A DNA stretch of 64,000 nt. Origin: Limnohabitans sp. MORI2 (GTDB lineage: Bacteria > Pseudomonadota > Gammaproteobacteria > Burkholderiales > Burkholderiaceae_C). The notes beneath the pieces are model-generated. The model did not search any database and was not told where the DNA came from. It saw only the letters and a list, made by a program, of their open reading frames with translations. Both the position numbers and the translations under genes were made by a program. How positions within the stretch are numbered: the first letter of the stretch is position 1; each line of letters opens with the position of its first letter. The DNA lies in the NCBI RefSeq assembly GCF_027925025.1, contig NZ_AP027058.1, forward strand, positions 2,480,001 to 2,544,000, in the 5' to 3' direction. Positions 14,862 through 24,219 of this stretch are shown here, piece after piece.

Positions 14862-16433
14862 TTAGAGCGCTTTGCGCAATGTCGTGGGCGCAATACGCAG
14901 CGCCTCACGGTATTTGGCCACGGTGCGGCGAGCGCACTCAATGCCTTGCTCTTTGAGCATTTCGGAAAGCTGATTATCCGACAGCGGTTTTTTAGGGTTT
15001 TCGCTCGCCACAAATTGTTTGATGAGCGCACGCACCGCTGTACTCGACGCGTTGTTGCCGCTCTCTGTCTCAAGGCCAGAGCCAAAGAAATACTTGAGCT
15101 CAAACGTGCCGTAGGGCGTGCTCATATATTTATTGGTCGTCACACGGCTGATGGTGGACTCGTGTAGCCCCAACTCTTCGGCGATCTCCCGCAGCACCAT
15201 GGGGCGCATGGCGAGCTCACCGTGGATGAAGAAGTTCTTTTGACGCTCGGCAATCGCGTTGCTCACACGCAAGATGGTGTCAAAGCGTTGCTGGATGTTT
15301 TTGATGAACCAACGCGCTTCTTGCAAGCGCTGTTGCAAACCCGCATGCGCTTCGCCTTTGCCGCCTTTGAGTGCGTTGGCGTAAATGTCGTGCACGCGCA
15401 AACGGGGCATCACATCGGGGTTCAAAGCCACCTTGAATTTCGGAGCAGTAGTTGACTTGCCCACACGGGTGACCAACACATCGGGCACCACCACATGACG
15501 CTCAACATCTGCAAAGCGGCGGCCGGGCTTGGGCTCTAAGCGGCCAATCAACGCAATGGCCACTTTCACATTGGCTTCGCTGTCGCCCACCAACACGGCC
15601 AAGCGTTTGAAATCGCGTTTGGCCAACATGTCCATCGGTTGCTTGCACATGCGAATGGCTGTGTCACGGATCTGCAAAGCTTCTTCACCCTTGGGCTCCA
15701 AGGCTTTGAGTTGCAGTGTCAAGCACTCGGCCAAATCGCGTGCACCCACGCCCACAGGCTCTAGGCTTTGCAGCAGTGACAAGGCAACTTGGAAGCGGTG
15801 TTCGAGCTCTTCGATTTGCTCTTCGTCGTCGCCACCCAAACCTTCGGCCAAGCTGCGCAAGGTGTCTTCCAGGTAGCCGTCGTCGTTGAGGTTTTCAATC
15901 AAATAACGCAAGGCAGCTTGATCAGTAGGGCTCAAGCGCAAAGCCAGTGCTTGGCGATGCAAATGCGAGGCCAGCGACTCTTGCATGCGCGCCAGCTCAG
16001 TCGCATCGGCAGCATCACTGTCTGCGGTGTTGTTGCTGTTGCTCGCGGGCGCGTCGCCGCCCCACTCAGAATCGTCCGCAGAAAACTCCACGCTGCCGTC
16101 GCCATCCCAGCTCTCAGCCACACCGTCCACACTTGGCTCAGTGTCGCTGGCTGTGTTATCTACACTGATTTCGGACATGACGCCATCGAGAGATGGCACC
16201 TCGCGCGTGGTCTCCACCTCGTCATCGCGCGCAGGTGTATCAGCCTTGTCTAAACCAAATTCTTCGCGAGGGGCTTCTTCAAAGTCTTTGTCTAGAAACG
16301 GGTTCTCATCGAGCATTTGCTCAATCTCTTGGCTCAACTCCAGCGTCGACAACTGCAGCAGTCGGATCGACTGCTGCAACTGGGGCGTGAGCGCCAGATG
16401 TTGGGAAACGCGGAGTGATAAGCCTTGTTTCAT
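14862..16433 (-). CDS. rpoN: RNA polymerase sigma-54 factor
   Basis: A 523-residue sigma factor for nitrogen, flagellar and enhancer-dependent promoters. Region I starts with LSLRVSQHLALTPQLQQSI and is Gln/Leu-rich. Region II is acidic (residues ~55-150, strings of Asp/Glu/Ser). Region III ends with the helix-turn-helix EIAEELGLHESTISRVTTNKY and the RpoN box ARRTVAKYR. Full length and intact. lptA and lptB lie immediately upstream as usual in betaproteobacteria, but hpf, ptsN and hprK, which commonly follow rpoN, are about 27 kb away in this window. Confidence 0.98.
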   Translation of the reverse strand: MKQGLSLRVSQHLALTPQLQQSIRLLQLSTLELSQEIEQMLDENPFLDKDFEEAPREEFGLDKADTPARDDEVETTREVPSLDGVMSEISVDNTASDTEPSVDGVAESWDGDGSVEFSADDSEWGGDAPASNSNNTADSDAADATELARMQESLASHLHRQALALRLSPTDQAALRYLIENLNDDGYLEDTLRSLAEGLGGDDEEQIEELEHRFQVALSLLQSLEPVGVGARDLAECLTLQLKALEPKGEEALQIRDTAIRMCKQPMDMLAKRDFKRLAVLVGDSEANVKVAIALIGRLEPKPGRRFADVERHVVVPDVLVTRVGKSTTAPKFKVALNPDVMPRLRVHDIYANALKGGKGEAHAGLQQRLQEARWFIKNIQQRFDTILRVSNAIAERQKNFFIHGELAMRPMVLREIAEELGLHESTISRVTTNKYMSTPYGTFELKYFFGSGLETESGNNASSTAVRALIKQFVASENPKKPLSDNQLSEMLKEQGIECARRTVAKYREALRIAPTTLRKAL

Positions 16434-16442
16434 GATGCTCGA

Positions 16443-17225
16443 TCACATTCGGAAATGTTCGCCAAGGTAAACGCGGCGTACATCCACGTTTTCAATGATT
16501 TCGCGCGGCGTTCCTTGCGCCAACACACGACCATCGCTGATGATGCACGCGTGGTCACAAATGCCAAGCGTTTCGCGCACATTGTGGTCGGTGATCAACA
16601 CCCCCATGCCACGCGCTTTCAAGAAACCAATGATGCGTTGAATCTCAATCACAGCAATCGGATCGATACCCGCAAAGGGTTCGTCCAACAAGATGAAACG
16701 AGGATTGGTGGCCAAAGCGCGTGCAATCTCGACGCGTCGACGCTCACCGCCCGACAAGGCCAGAGAGGGCGACATGCGCAGATGTTCCACACGCAACTCT
16801 TGCAACAACGCTGTCAATCGCTTTTCAATTTCATCGCTGTGCAGGGGCTTGCCGTCGTCATCACGTTGTAGCTCTAACACCGCACGCACGTTGTCTTCCA
16901 CATTCAACTTGCGAAAAATAGACGCCTCTTGCGGCAAATAGCTCAACCCCAAACGCGAGCGGCGATGAATGGGCAAATGCGCCACAGGCTCGCCATCAAT
17001 CGTGATGCTGCCACCATCGGCACGCACCAAGCCCACAATCATGTAAAACGAAGTGGTTTTACCTGCGCCGTTAGGGCCTAACAAACCAACCACTTCACCT
17101 TTTCTCACGGAAATCGAGACGTCGTGCACCACTTGACGGCTGCCATAGGCTTTTTGCAAATGGCGAGCCTCCAAGCGGCTTTCGCTCATCTCTGCTGCAT
17201 CAGTTGGGGTGAGCACTTCGATCAC
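16443..17225 (-). CDS. lptB: LPS export ABC transporter ATP-binding protein
   Basis: A 260-residue ATPase of the LptB2FGC complex that extracts lipopolysaccharide from the inner membrane. It has Walker [14 protein letters not shown]-loop LPQEAS, signature [15 protein letters not shown], Walker [14 protein letters not shown] and switch H in [10 protein letters not shown]. The GTG start overlaps the lptA stop (GTGA); an ATG 12 codons in would give the more usual N-terminus, so the true start may be 17189. rpoN follows after nine bases. Confidence 0.96.
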   Translation of the reverse strand: MIEVLTPTDAAEMSESRLEARHLQKAYGSRQVVHDVSISVRKGEVVGLLGPNGAGKTTSFYMIVGLVRADGGSITIDGEPVAHLPIHRRSRLGLSYLPQEASIFRKLNVEDNVRAVLELQRDDDGKPLHSDEIEKRLTALLQELRVEHLRMSPSLALSGGERRRVEIARALATNPRFILLDEPFAGIDPIAVIEIQRIIGFLKARGMGVLITDHNVRETLGICDHACIISDGRVLAQGTPREIIENVDVRRVYLGEHFRM

Positions 17226-17776
17226 GGTTTTTCCAATGTTTTATTGCGCGGCGCTAAAACGACTTTGACTCGACCCACAACACCCTTGCCAGCGTCTTGA
17301 GGTAAGTGGCCATCAATGCTGAACACATCGGTCAAATTTTCGTAAATGATTAGCTTGCCAAGCATGGTGTCATTGAGCGTCGCGCCACGATAACGGCGCA
17401 CTTCAGCCTGATCAATGAGCGTGATCCGATCTGCCTTCCCATCAAACTCGATGCGCAAGGCTTCGCCTTCCATGAAGTCATCGTTACCTTCACGCTTTTG
17501 TCGAAAAAAAGCACGTTTGCCCGGTTCAGGAAGGATGACACCAAACTGGTAGCCATCCGCATCTTCACGCATCTCGATGCGTGCACCTCGCATGATCATG
17601 GTGCCTCGCGTCATGACCGCACGTCCCGTAAAGATACTGACTTGCTTAAGCTCGTCGTGCACCAAGTTATCGGCTTCAATGTGCGTGGGTTTGTCACGAT
17701 CTGCTTTTTCCGCCGACGCCGCTACCGGCACAATGGCCATCAGCAAAGCAAGTGAGAAAGAAGCAAATGAGGTCAA
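17222..17776 (-). CDS. lptA: LPS transport periplasmic protein
   Basis: A 184-residue periplasmic bridge protein that passes LPS from LptC to LptDE. After a signal sequence ending in VAASAE it has the LptA/OstA pattern [27 protein letters not shown] and MRGARIEM, with repeated beta-strands. The start is awkward: the only in-frame choices are this TTG or an ATG at 17740, and neither leaves a basic n-region; an in-frame Arg codon lies just upstream. lptC, normally directly upstream, is not found in the window. A weak CCGCC/GGCGG hairpin (17842-17857) lies in the gap after dsbA. Confidence 0.9.
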   Translation of the reverse strand: MTSFASFSLALLMAIVPVAASAEKADRDKPTHIEADNLVHDELKQVSIFTGRAVMTRGTMIMRGARIEMREDADGYQFGVILPEPGKRAFFRQKREGNDDFMEGEALRIEFDGKADRITLIDQAEVRRYRGATLNDTMLGKLIIYENLTDVFSIDGHLPQDAGKGVVGRVKVVLAPRNKTLEKP

Positions 17777-17865
17777 GGCACGGATATTGCTCGTTGAGTT
17801 AAAGCATTCTAACCATCAATAAAGCAATTTTCGTGCTGACCCCGCCATGCAAGGCGGACAAAGAC

Positions 17866-18525
17866 TTAGCGGCCGCGACGAACTTCACCGATCAAGTACT
17901 CGGCCACCTGCAGCGCACGATCCATGGTTTGCGTCAAAGAGCCATCGGTGTAGAAACGCCCCGCCACGCCCAAGGACGGCACGCCTTGCACCTTAAAGGC
18001 TTCTTGCAACTGCGTGGCACGGCGCGCTTTGCTGGCAACACCGAAGCTGTTGTAGGCCTCCATGAACTTCTTTTCTGGCAAGCCATTCTTGTCAGCCCAA
18101 GCTGCCAAAGCCTGAGGCGTGTTGAGTTGTTGGCGCTCGGTATGGATGGCATGGAACAACTTGCCATGCAAAGCATCCACCATGTTGAGCGCCTCAAACA
18201 CGTAATACGTGCGTTGTTGAGGTTCAAAATCATCGCGAAAACGCACGGGCACACGTTGAATCACCACATCTTTCGGGGCAGCTTTTTTCCAAGCGGTAAA
18301 CTGAGGCTCAAACGCATTGCAATGTGGGCAGCTGTACCAAAAGAATTCGATCACTTCAATCTTGCCGACACCCACATCGGTCGGCACACGCTTGTCCAGC
18401 GGCAAGTAATCTGTGCCTTCCACTGGCTTCTTCGCAGGGGCGGGCCCTTGTGCGTGAACAACGACGGGCAAGTTCGTCACGGCAGCAGCGCTGATCGCAG
18501 CGAAAGAAAAATCACGACGCTTCAT
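17866..18525 (-). CDS. dsbA: Thiol:disulfide interchange protein DsbA
   Basis: A 219-residue periplasmic oxidase that introduces disulfides into exported proteins. The active site is Cys66-Pro-His-Cys69 (FFWYSCPHCNAFEP), and QGVPSLGV holds the cis-proline. A helical insertion lies between, as expected for DsbA. The N-terminus MKRRDFSFAAISAAAV looks like a twin-arginine (Tat) leader rather than a plain Sec signal, a feature of several Comamonadaceae DsbA proteins as I recall. It follows the SPOR gene by 17 bp, and argS lies upstream of that. Confidence 0.95.
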   Translation of the reverse strand: MKRRDFSFAAISAAAVTNLPVVVHAQGPAPAKKPVEGTDYLPLDKRVPTDVGVGKIEVIEFFWYSCPHCNAFEPQFTAWKKAAPKDVVIQRVPVRFRDDFEPQQRTYYVFEALNMVDALHGKLFHAIHTERQQLNTPQALAAWADKNGLPEKKFMEAYNSFGVASKARRATQLQEAFKVQGVPSLGVAGRFYTDGSLTQTMDRALQVAEYLIGEVRRGR

Positions 18526-18542
18526 AAGTTACCTCTTGGTGT

Positions 18543-19211
18543 TTAACGTTGTACCCGCACCATGGCGGAATCAATGTGCGCAGCATCCAGCTTGGCACGC
18601 ACCCGTTCGGCTTCGGCTTTGTCGAGCGGACCTACGCGCACACGGTAAACCGTACGCCCGCCTTGGTCACGCTCGCTGATTTTGGTGTCTAAGCCCAACA
18701 AAGCGGTCTTGGCACGTTGCGCTTGCGCCTCTTCATTGGTTCGGTATGCGCCAGCTTGCACAAAATAAATAAACGGGTCTGCATTCGCAGATTTATTCTC
18801 CGCCCCGGGCTCTGCGGCTTTCGGTTCAAGCACTTTGGCCTCAACAGGCTTCGGCTCAGATTTCGGTTTGGGTTCCGGCTTAGGCTCTGCTGTCTTTTTC
18901 ACCAAATCGCCTAAGGGGTCAGCACTCTTGGCATCCACCTTGGTCGCAGCATCAGGCTTAGGATCTGCCTTGACCTCGGTTTTACTCTCATCAGACTTGG
19001 CGCCTTTCTTGCCATACAGCGGTGCATTAGGGTCCCAGTCTTTATTTTTCTCAGCCTCCGCGGCATCAGAGTCTGCCGTGCGTGTTTGCCCTTTGGTCAT
19101 GAAAGGAATGGGCATTTTGGTGACGTAGATGGCCACGCCCAGCGCCACGCCAAGTCCGACCACAAGACCTAGGATGAAGCCAATCAAAGTGCTGCCACGC
19201 TGCTGATTCAT
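18543..19211 (-). CDS. SPOR-domain membrane protein (FtsN/DedD-like)
   Basis: A 222-residue bitopic protein. The N-terminal helix (about residues 8-31, GFILGLVVGLGVALGVAIYV) anchors it. A long Lys/Glu/Pro-rich linker with many KAEPKPEPKP-type repeats follows. The C-terminal SPOR domain (VQAGAYRTNEEAQAQRAKTAL to VRVGPLDKAEAERVRAKL) binds denuded septal peptidoglycan. It probably works in cell division. ATG 19211 was chosen because it has GAGAA upstream; a GTG five codons earlier lies almost on the argS stop. Confidence 0.9.
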   Translation of the reverse strand: MNQQRGSTLIGFILGLVVGLGVALGVAIYVTKMPIPFMTKGQTRTADSDAAEAEKNKDWDPNAPLYGKKGAKSDESKTEVKADPKPDAATKVDAKSADPLGDLVKKTAEPKPEPKPKSEPKPVEAKVLEPKAAEPGAENKSANADPFIYFVQAGAYRTNEEAQAQRAKTALLGLDTKISERDQGGRTVYRVRVGPLDKAEAERVRAKLDAAHIDSAMVRVQR

Positions 19212-19229
19212 GCGCGAATTCTCCACTCG

Positions 19230-20939
19230 TTACATGCTGGCGGGCGCTGACACACCCAACACAGCCAAGCCATTGTGCAGCACTTGCGCTGTCGCAGCCA
19301 CCAGCGCCAAGCGCGCCTTTTTCACCGCTTCATCGTCGACCAAGATGCGCTCGGCATCGTAGTAGCTGTGGTAGCTAGCCGCGAGATCGCGCAAGTAGAA
19401 AGTCACGTCGTGCGGCGCAAAGTCTGCCGATGCGGCAGTCAACATCGCTGGGTACTTGGCCAGTTGCAACATGAGGGCTTGCGCTTGGGGGCTTTCGAGC
19501 GCAGACAAGTCCACGTCTTTGAGCGCAGCCACATCGCCACCGTCTTTTTCAGCCCACGCACGCAGCACCGAGCAGATGCGCGCGTGCGCATATTGCACGT
19601 AGTACACGGGGTTGTCGTTGTTCTTTTGCACGGCCAAGTCCACGTCGAAGGTGTACTCGGTGTCGGGCTTGCGGCTCAGCAAGAAGAAGCGCACGGCGTC
19701 TTTGCTGGTCCACTCAATCAAGTCACGCAAGGTCACGTAGCTGCCCGCGCGTTTGGAAATCTTCACTTCTTCGCCGCCGCGCATCACGCGCACCATGGTG
19801 TGCAGCACGTAGTCGGGGTAGCCCTCGGGAATGCCCACATTGGCGGCTTGCAAGCCAGCGCGCACACGGGCAATCGTGCCGTGATGGTCTGTGCCTTGAA
19901 TGTTCACCACCTTGGTGAAGCCCCGCTCCCACTTGGTGATGTGGTACGCCACGTCTGGCACAAAGTAGGTGTAGGTGCCGTCTGTCTTTTTCATCACACG
20001 GTCTTTGTCGTCGCCATAGTCGGTGGACTTGAGCCACAGCGCGCCGTCTTGCTCGTACGTTTTGCCAGCCGCTTGCAAGCGGCTCACCGCGTCGGCCACT
20101 TTGCCGCTGGTGTACAGACTGCTCTCGAGGTAGTAGTTGTCGAACTTGACGTCAAAGGCTTTCAAGTCAAGGTCTTGCTCGTGGCGCAGGTAAGCCACGG
20201 CGAACTCGCGCATGCCGTCCACATCGTTCACATCGCCGCTGGCGGTGAATTCGCGGTCGTCGGACTTGACGGTTTTGCCCGCCAAGAAATCGGTGGCGAT
20301 GTCTTGGATGTAGTCGCCGTTGTAAAACGCTTTGCTCTCTGGGTTTTCAGGGTCCACAGGCCAGCAATCGTCGCCGGGCTTGAAGCCTTGGGCGCGGAAG
20401 TGTGTGCTCTTAGCCAAGGTGTTGATTTGCACGCCCGCGTCGTTGTAATAAAACTCGCGGTAGACGTTCCAGCCTTGGGTTTCAAACAAATTGCAAATCG
20501 CATCGCCCAACGCCGCTTGGCGACCGTGACCCACATGCAATGGGCCGGTGGGATTGGCCGACACAAACTCGACCAACACGCGTTGGCCGTTTTCAGCTTG
20601 AAAACCGAATTGCTCTTTGGCAGCCAACACCTCGCGCACGATTTGTTGTTTGGCGGCTGGCTTCAAACGGATGTTGATAAAGCCGGGGCCTGCAATCTCA
20701 ATGTCTTGCACCCACTGTTGATAGGCGGGCGCGGCCAGCAAGGCATCACGCAACTGTTCACCCAACTGACGGGGGTTGAGCTTGAGGGGCTTGGCCAACT
20801 GCATGGCGGCCGTAATGGCGTAGTCGCCATGCGCGGCGACCTTGGGGGATTCAAACGCGGCTTTGTTGCCAGAACCGGGCAACAAACCGTCGAGGGCTTG
20901 GCTCAGGGCGGCCAGCAATTCTTGTTTAACTTGGAGCAT
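19230..20939 (-). CDS. argS: Arginyl-tRNA synthetase
   Basis: A 569-residue class I aminoacyl-tRNA synthetase. The N-terminal Add-1 domain covers about the first 110 residues. [13 protein letters not shown] is the HIGH motif, [13 protein letters not shown] the KMSKS-like loop, and the DALR anticodon-binding domain lies at the C-terminus. Full length. The first in-frame ATG is used. It heads the argS, SPOR, dsbA, lptA run on the minus strand. Confidence 0.98.
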   Translation of the reverse strand: MLQVKQELLAALSQALDGLLPGSGNKAAFESPKVAAHGDYAITAAMQLAKPLKLNPRQLGEQLRDALLAAPAYQQWVQDIEIAGPGFINIRLKPAAKQQIVREVLAAKEQFGFQAENGQRVLVEFVSANPTGPLHVGHGRQAALGDAICNLFETQGWNVYREFYYNDAGVQINTLAKSTHFRAQGFKPGDDCWPVDPENPESKAFYNGDYIQDIATDFLAGKTVKSDDREFTASGDVNDVDGMREFAVAYLRHEQDLDLKAFDVKFDNYYLESSLYTSGKVADAVSRLQAAGKTYEQDGALWLKSTDYGDDKDRVMKKTDGTYTYFVPDVAYHITKWERGFTKVVNIQGTDHHGTIARVRAGLQAANVGIPEGYPDYVLHTMVRVMRGGEEVKISKRAGSYVTLRDLIEWTSKDAVRFFLLSRKPDTEYTFDVDLAVQKNNDNPVYYVQYAHARICSVLRAWAEKDGGDVAALKDVDLSALESPQAQALMLQLAKYPAMLTAASADFAPHDVTFYLRDLAASYHSYYDAERILVDDEAVKKARLALVAATAQVLHNGLAVLGVSAPASM

Positions 20940-20970
20940 GGCTAGATTTTACGGGGCGGCAAGCTACCAC

Positions 20971-21543
20971 TCATACACAATGCTCATCTGGCACGATCTG
21001 TTCGCAATATCGCAGGATATTGACCCAAGCCTCTAAACCACCAAAGTCTTCTGGCTGTAACCCTTTGCCATGAAGCGTTGTTGCATCAAAAGTAATCCCT
21101 TCTGGATCACCCAAATAAACTTCGTATTTCTTACGAAGGTGCTCCTTGATTAGCCACTTCGGACGCCACGGAGAATGCGCAAAAGCATTCCTAACTTGAT
21201 TTACAACGGCACGAAGACCTTGGCGGCTAACTTCTTTATCTTGCTTGCCAAAAACCTGCTCTAAGACCTCATCAGCAGTCAATGCACTTGAACCAATTGC
21301 TATTAAGACAAGGTTGTGCATACCCAGAATCAAGTCATGCTTAGTGCCTTCAGGGTAGGCAGGTAATCGAACTCCTCTCTCTCCTGTCAAGATCTCGACG
21401 TCTCTGTCAAATAACTCACGTGAAATACGGTCATGTTGGACTTCAACATTTAATCTGAATGCCAGCCCCAATACTGCTTGTGCTGTTCTTAATTTTGCTT
21501 TTGGCGTCTCTTCGCCTAAATACTCATCGACAGGGCCATTCAT
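20971..21543 (-). CDS. HEPN-motif protein of unknown function
   Basis: A 190-residue mostly helical protein that I cannot assign to a named family. The segment NQVRNAFAHSPWRPKW contains Arg118-Asn-X3-His123, i.e. an Rx4H motif with a polar residue after the Arg. This is the catalytic signature of HEPN ribonucleases found in abortive-infection and toxin-antitoxin systems. The upstream region, RLPAYPEGTKHDLILGMHNLVL, is helical. The DNA is visibly richer in A and T than its neighbours. It starts six bases after a small exported-protein gene, so the two are probably co-transcribed. A defence or toxin role is inference. Confidence 0.7.
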   Translation of the reverse strand: MNGPVDEYLGEETPKAKLRTAQAVLGLAFRLNVEVQHDRISRELFDRDVEILTGERGVRLPAYPEGTKHDLILGMHNLVLIAIGSSALTADEVLEQVFGKQDKEVSRQGLRAVVNQVRNAFAHSPWRPKWLIKEHLRKKYEVYLGDPEGITFDATTLHGKGLQPEDFGGLEAWVNILRYCEQIVPDEHCV

Positions 21544-21549
21544 TGCTTA

Positions 21550-21921
21550 TTACTTAGCAACACATTTACCGTAATACTGAGATGAAACCAACTGAGACTG
21601 CATCACAGCATTTCTACTGTGTACAGCCTCGCCAGATTTCGCGATCGTCGTCACCATGACGTTGCCCGAAGTAGTGATTTCAACAAAGCTGATACCACCA
21701 GCGTTTTGAATGGCCTTCACCTCTGCAGACCCGTTGTTACCCATCAAATAAGCGGACTTCTTTTCATCATCGCTAATGAATCGCAACTCGAAAAGCGGGG
21801 ATTGTTTATTCAATCCACTGGATGTGGCCTCAAGATTGAACTTGCATTCAAAGCTCAAAGTCGCTGCAATACATAAATTGGCTGTTAATAGAAAAAAGGG
21901 AAGAGTAAGAATTTTTCGCAT
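21550..21921 (-). CDS. Small exported protein of unknown function
   Basis: A 123-residue protein with a clear signal peptide (MRKILTLPFFLLTANLCIA then ATL). The mature part has two cysteines, one early (SFECKF) and one at the end (YYGKCVAK), that could form a disulfide. Strand-forming stretches such as FELRFISDDEKKSAYLMG fit a small beta-rich fold. No family recognised. ATG 21921 was preferred to a TTG two codons earlier. It precedes the HEPN-motif gene by six bases. Local DNA is AT-rich. Confidence 0.68.
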   Translation of the reverse strand: MRKILTLPFFLLTANLCIAATLSFECKFNLEATSSGLNKQSPLFELRFISDDEKKSAYLMGNNGSAEVKAIQNAGGISFVEITTSGNVMVTTIAKSGEAVHSRNAVMQSQLVSSQYYGKCVAK

Positions 21922-21945
21922 TTGCAAGACTTTGAAATAGTCACA

Positions 21946-21964
21946 CCAAATGTTGCAACTTTGG
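21946..21964. promoter_or_regulatory. Near-palindrome upstream of the small exported protein gene
   Basis: CCAAATGTTGCAACTTTGG: an 8-bp palindrome GTTGCAAC flanked by CCAAA and TTTGG, with one extra base on the left arm. It lies 24-43 bp upstream of the start at 21921, where an operator would be expected. No matching regulator is identified. Confidence 0.3.
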
Positions 21965-22066
21965 TTTGCAAAAGAGTTTATCCGCTACAGATCAAACAAT
22001 AAGCGTAAGCTTTGTATGTAGTGCGCATATCACGCAAAGCCACCATTTCTCAAACAGAGAGTGTCC

Positions 22067-23008
22067 TCATGCTGCAGCACCCCAGTAGTTGGCATGTCCG
22101 TAGTGGTCTTTCAAGAAATCAATCCACAAACGCAAACGCAACGGCAAGTGTTTGCGTTGCGAAAACACGGCGTAAATGCCGTTGGGTGGCGCAGCGAAGT
22201 CCTCCAAGACAGGGACCAAAAGCCCTTTTTGAATTTCCGATTCCACTTCCCATGTGCTGCGCCATGCAATGCCATGGCCTGCCAAGCACCAATCGTGCAG
22301 GACTTGTCCATCTGAGCAATCCATGGGGCCACTGGGGCGCAAGTGAATCACTTCATGGGTTGGGCCTTCATGACCTTTCCCACTGACGGGCACACGAAAT
22401 GCCCAGCCACGGGTTTGCGATGCATCACTCGACAAGGTCAAACATTTGAAGCGCATCAAATCGCTCGGCACCTTAGGCGTGCCATAGCGTTTGATGAATT
22501 CGGGGGTGGCTACACATAAGCGGCGGTTGTCAGCCATGCGCACACTCACCAGTGATGAGTCGGGCAAATCACCCACGCGCACTGCGCAGTCAAAACCTTC
22601 GGCAGCCAAATCGACCACGCGGTCGCTCAGATTGAGTGACACGGTCACATCTGGGTGCATGCTGTGAAACTTTGGCACCAAGGGCGCCACATGACGGCGA
22701 CCAAAGCCCGCTGGTGCTGTCACACGCAAATGCCCACTGGCTTTGAGACCGCCCGCACTCACGCTCGCTTCGGCATTGGCCACCTCGGCCAGCAAGCGTT
22801 GACAGTCTTCAAGGAATGCCGTGCCTTCGTGTGTGAGCGTGATGCGCCGCGTGGTGCGCACCAAGAGCTTGACGCCCAAATGGGCTTCCAAGCTGTCCAA
22901 GCGGCGCCCCATGATGGCGGGTGCAACGCCCTCGGCTTTGGCGGCAGCGGTCAAGCTACCTTTAGACGCCACTGACACAAAAGACTCAAAGGCTTTGAGT
23001 TTGTCCAT
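22067..23008 (-). CDS. LysR-family transcriptional regulator
   Basis: A 313-residue LysR regulator. The N-terminal winged HTH (LKAFESFVSVASKGSLTAAAKAEGVA...RRLDSLEAHLGVKLLVRTTR) is followed by a substrate-binding domain with RVTAPAGFGRRHVAPLV, VSLNLSDRVVDLAAEGFDCAVRVG and CLAGHGIAW. These are features of the CrgA/DmlR-like subgroup. The ATG at 23008 gives the canonical start; the longer reading to 23344 runs into the divergent gene. It is divergent from the transporter gene across 51 bp and so is the likely regulator of that gene. Confidence 0.94.
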   Translation of the reverse strand: MDKLKAFESFVSVASKGSLTAAAKAEGVAPAIMGRRLDSLEAHLGVKLLVRTTRRITLTHEGTAFLEDCQRLLAEVANAEASVSAGGLKASGHLRVTAPAGFGRRHVAPLVPKFHSMHPDVTVSLNLSDRVVDLAAEGFDCAVRVGDLPDSSLVSVRMADNRRLCVATPEFIKRYGTPKVPSDLMRFKCLTLSSDASQTRGWAFRVPVSGKGHEGPTHEVIHLRPSGPMDCSDGQVLHDWCLAGHGIAWRSTWEVESEIQKGLLVPVLEDFAAPPNGIYAVFSQRKHLPLRLRLWIDFLKDHYGHANYWGAAA

Positions 23009-23059
23009 GCATCGATTATCCACGGGCGCGAAAACACCCCCACCGCCTAAAATCAAGCC

Positions 23060-24088
23060 ATGAACACCCAAGCATCTACGCATCGCCCCAGCCGAATCAC
23101 ACGCGCCGTTGCGCTTCTTGAGTACCTTGCACCGGCTTGGTTTGCCATGGTGATGGGTTGGTGTGGTTTGTCGCAAGCCTGGCTGCGTGCCACCGATGTG
23201 TTTGGCGACACCGCACTTGGATTGGGCTTGGTCGCCGCCATCGTTGCGCAATTTATTTTTGTGCTGTTGTGCTTGGCCTGCATCGTGCGTTTGCAAGCAC
23301 ACCCGAATGCCGTGGTCGCCGACATGCGCCACCCCGTGCGTCATGCATTCATGGCGACCTTGCCTATTTCTATTTTGTTGCTGGCCAGCTTGGGCATCAA
23401 TTTGTTTTGGGGCACCAACCGCAACCTCGACACAGCGCTGACGTTCCTCTGGTGCGTTGGCTCTATCTTGGAAATTGCAGCCACTGTTTGGGTCATTGAA
23501 CGTTGGCTTAACAACGCAGAAAACGGTGGTCTGCAGTGGGCCACCTTCACGCCTGTGTTTTTCATTCCTGTGGTGGGCAATGTCCTTGCCCCCTTGGGTG
23601 GCGTGAGCATTGGTTTAGAGACTTGGGCTACCGCGCAGTTTGGCATCGGCATGTTTTTATGGACGGTTCTGCAAACCTTGATGTTTGTGCGTCTGGCGCA
23701 AGCCGGCCCATTGCCTGCACGTTTGGCACCGAGTTGGTTCATCACCTTGGTGCCTCCCTCCATTGGTGGTTTGAGTTTGTTGCAACTGGACGCCCCGTTG
23801 ACCTTGGTGTGGATGTTGTGGGGCGTTGGCGCATTCTTCTTGATGCTGGCCATCACTCAAATCAGCACCATTCGTGAACAAGCCTTCAGCATGGCCAACT
23901 GGGGCATGAGCTTTCCTTTGGCTGCCTTCACCTCACTCACTTTGCGCATGACACATGCCCCCGGCGGTGCTTGGCTGCAAATGCCCGCCACCTTGCTGCT
24001 GGCCATCACATCGTTGTTGATTTTGGGTTTGACACTCAGCACTTGGCGCGGTTTGCGTCACGGCCACTTGTTAGCGCCTGAAAAATAA
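23060..24088 (+). CDS. TDT-family transporter (TehA/SLAC1-like anion channel)
   Basis: A 342-residue membrane protein with about ten hydrophobic helices. The early LAPAWFAMVMGWCGLSQAW corresponds to the first TehA/SLAC1 helix, and each helix pair shows the small-residue pattern of that fold. Members transport or channel small anions (C4-dicarboxylates, nitrate, tellurite efflux). The substrate cannot be told. The divergent LysR regulator 51 bp away suggests induction by an organic acid. Malate synthase G lies 131 bp downstream, so an organic-acid substrate is attractive but unproven. Confidence 0.85.
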   Translation: MNTQASTHRPSRITRAVALLEYLAPAWFAMVMGWCGLSQAWLRATDVFGDTALGLGLVAAIVAQFIFVLLCLACIVRLQAHPNAVVADMRHPVRHAFMATLPISILLLASLGINLFWGTNRNLDTALTFLWCVGSILEIAATVWVIERWLNNAENGGLQWATFTPVFFIPVVGNVLAPLGGVSIGLETWATAQFGIGMFLWTVLQTLMFVRLAQAGPLPARLAPSWFITLVPPSIGGLSLLQLDAPLTLVWMLWGVGAFFLMLAITQISTIREQAFSMANWGMSFPLAAFTSLTLRMTHAPGGAWLQMPATLLLAITSLLILGLTLSTWRGLRHGHLLAPEK

Positions 24089-24219
24089 AAGCACGCACAA
24101 CACCGATTACCTACCAATTTGTCACGACAGCCCAAAAGCTGGCGATGCAATCCACACAGCGCAATCCAATAAGATTCGTCCTGATTTCCCCTTTTTGATT
24201 TATCCAGAGAGAACTCACC

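Noticed and set aside
19275..20945. 556-residue open frame on the + strand
   Set aside because: It is antisense to argS across its whole length, and its composition (many His, Val, Ala, Gly) is that of a mirror frame. argS is unmistakable by motifs.
23008..23344. N-terminal extension of the LysR protein by ~112 residues
   Set aside because: It would run across the divergent promoter and into the transporter gene; the HTH starts exactly at the ATG at 23008.
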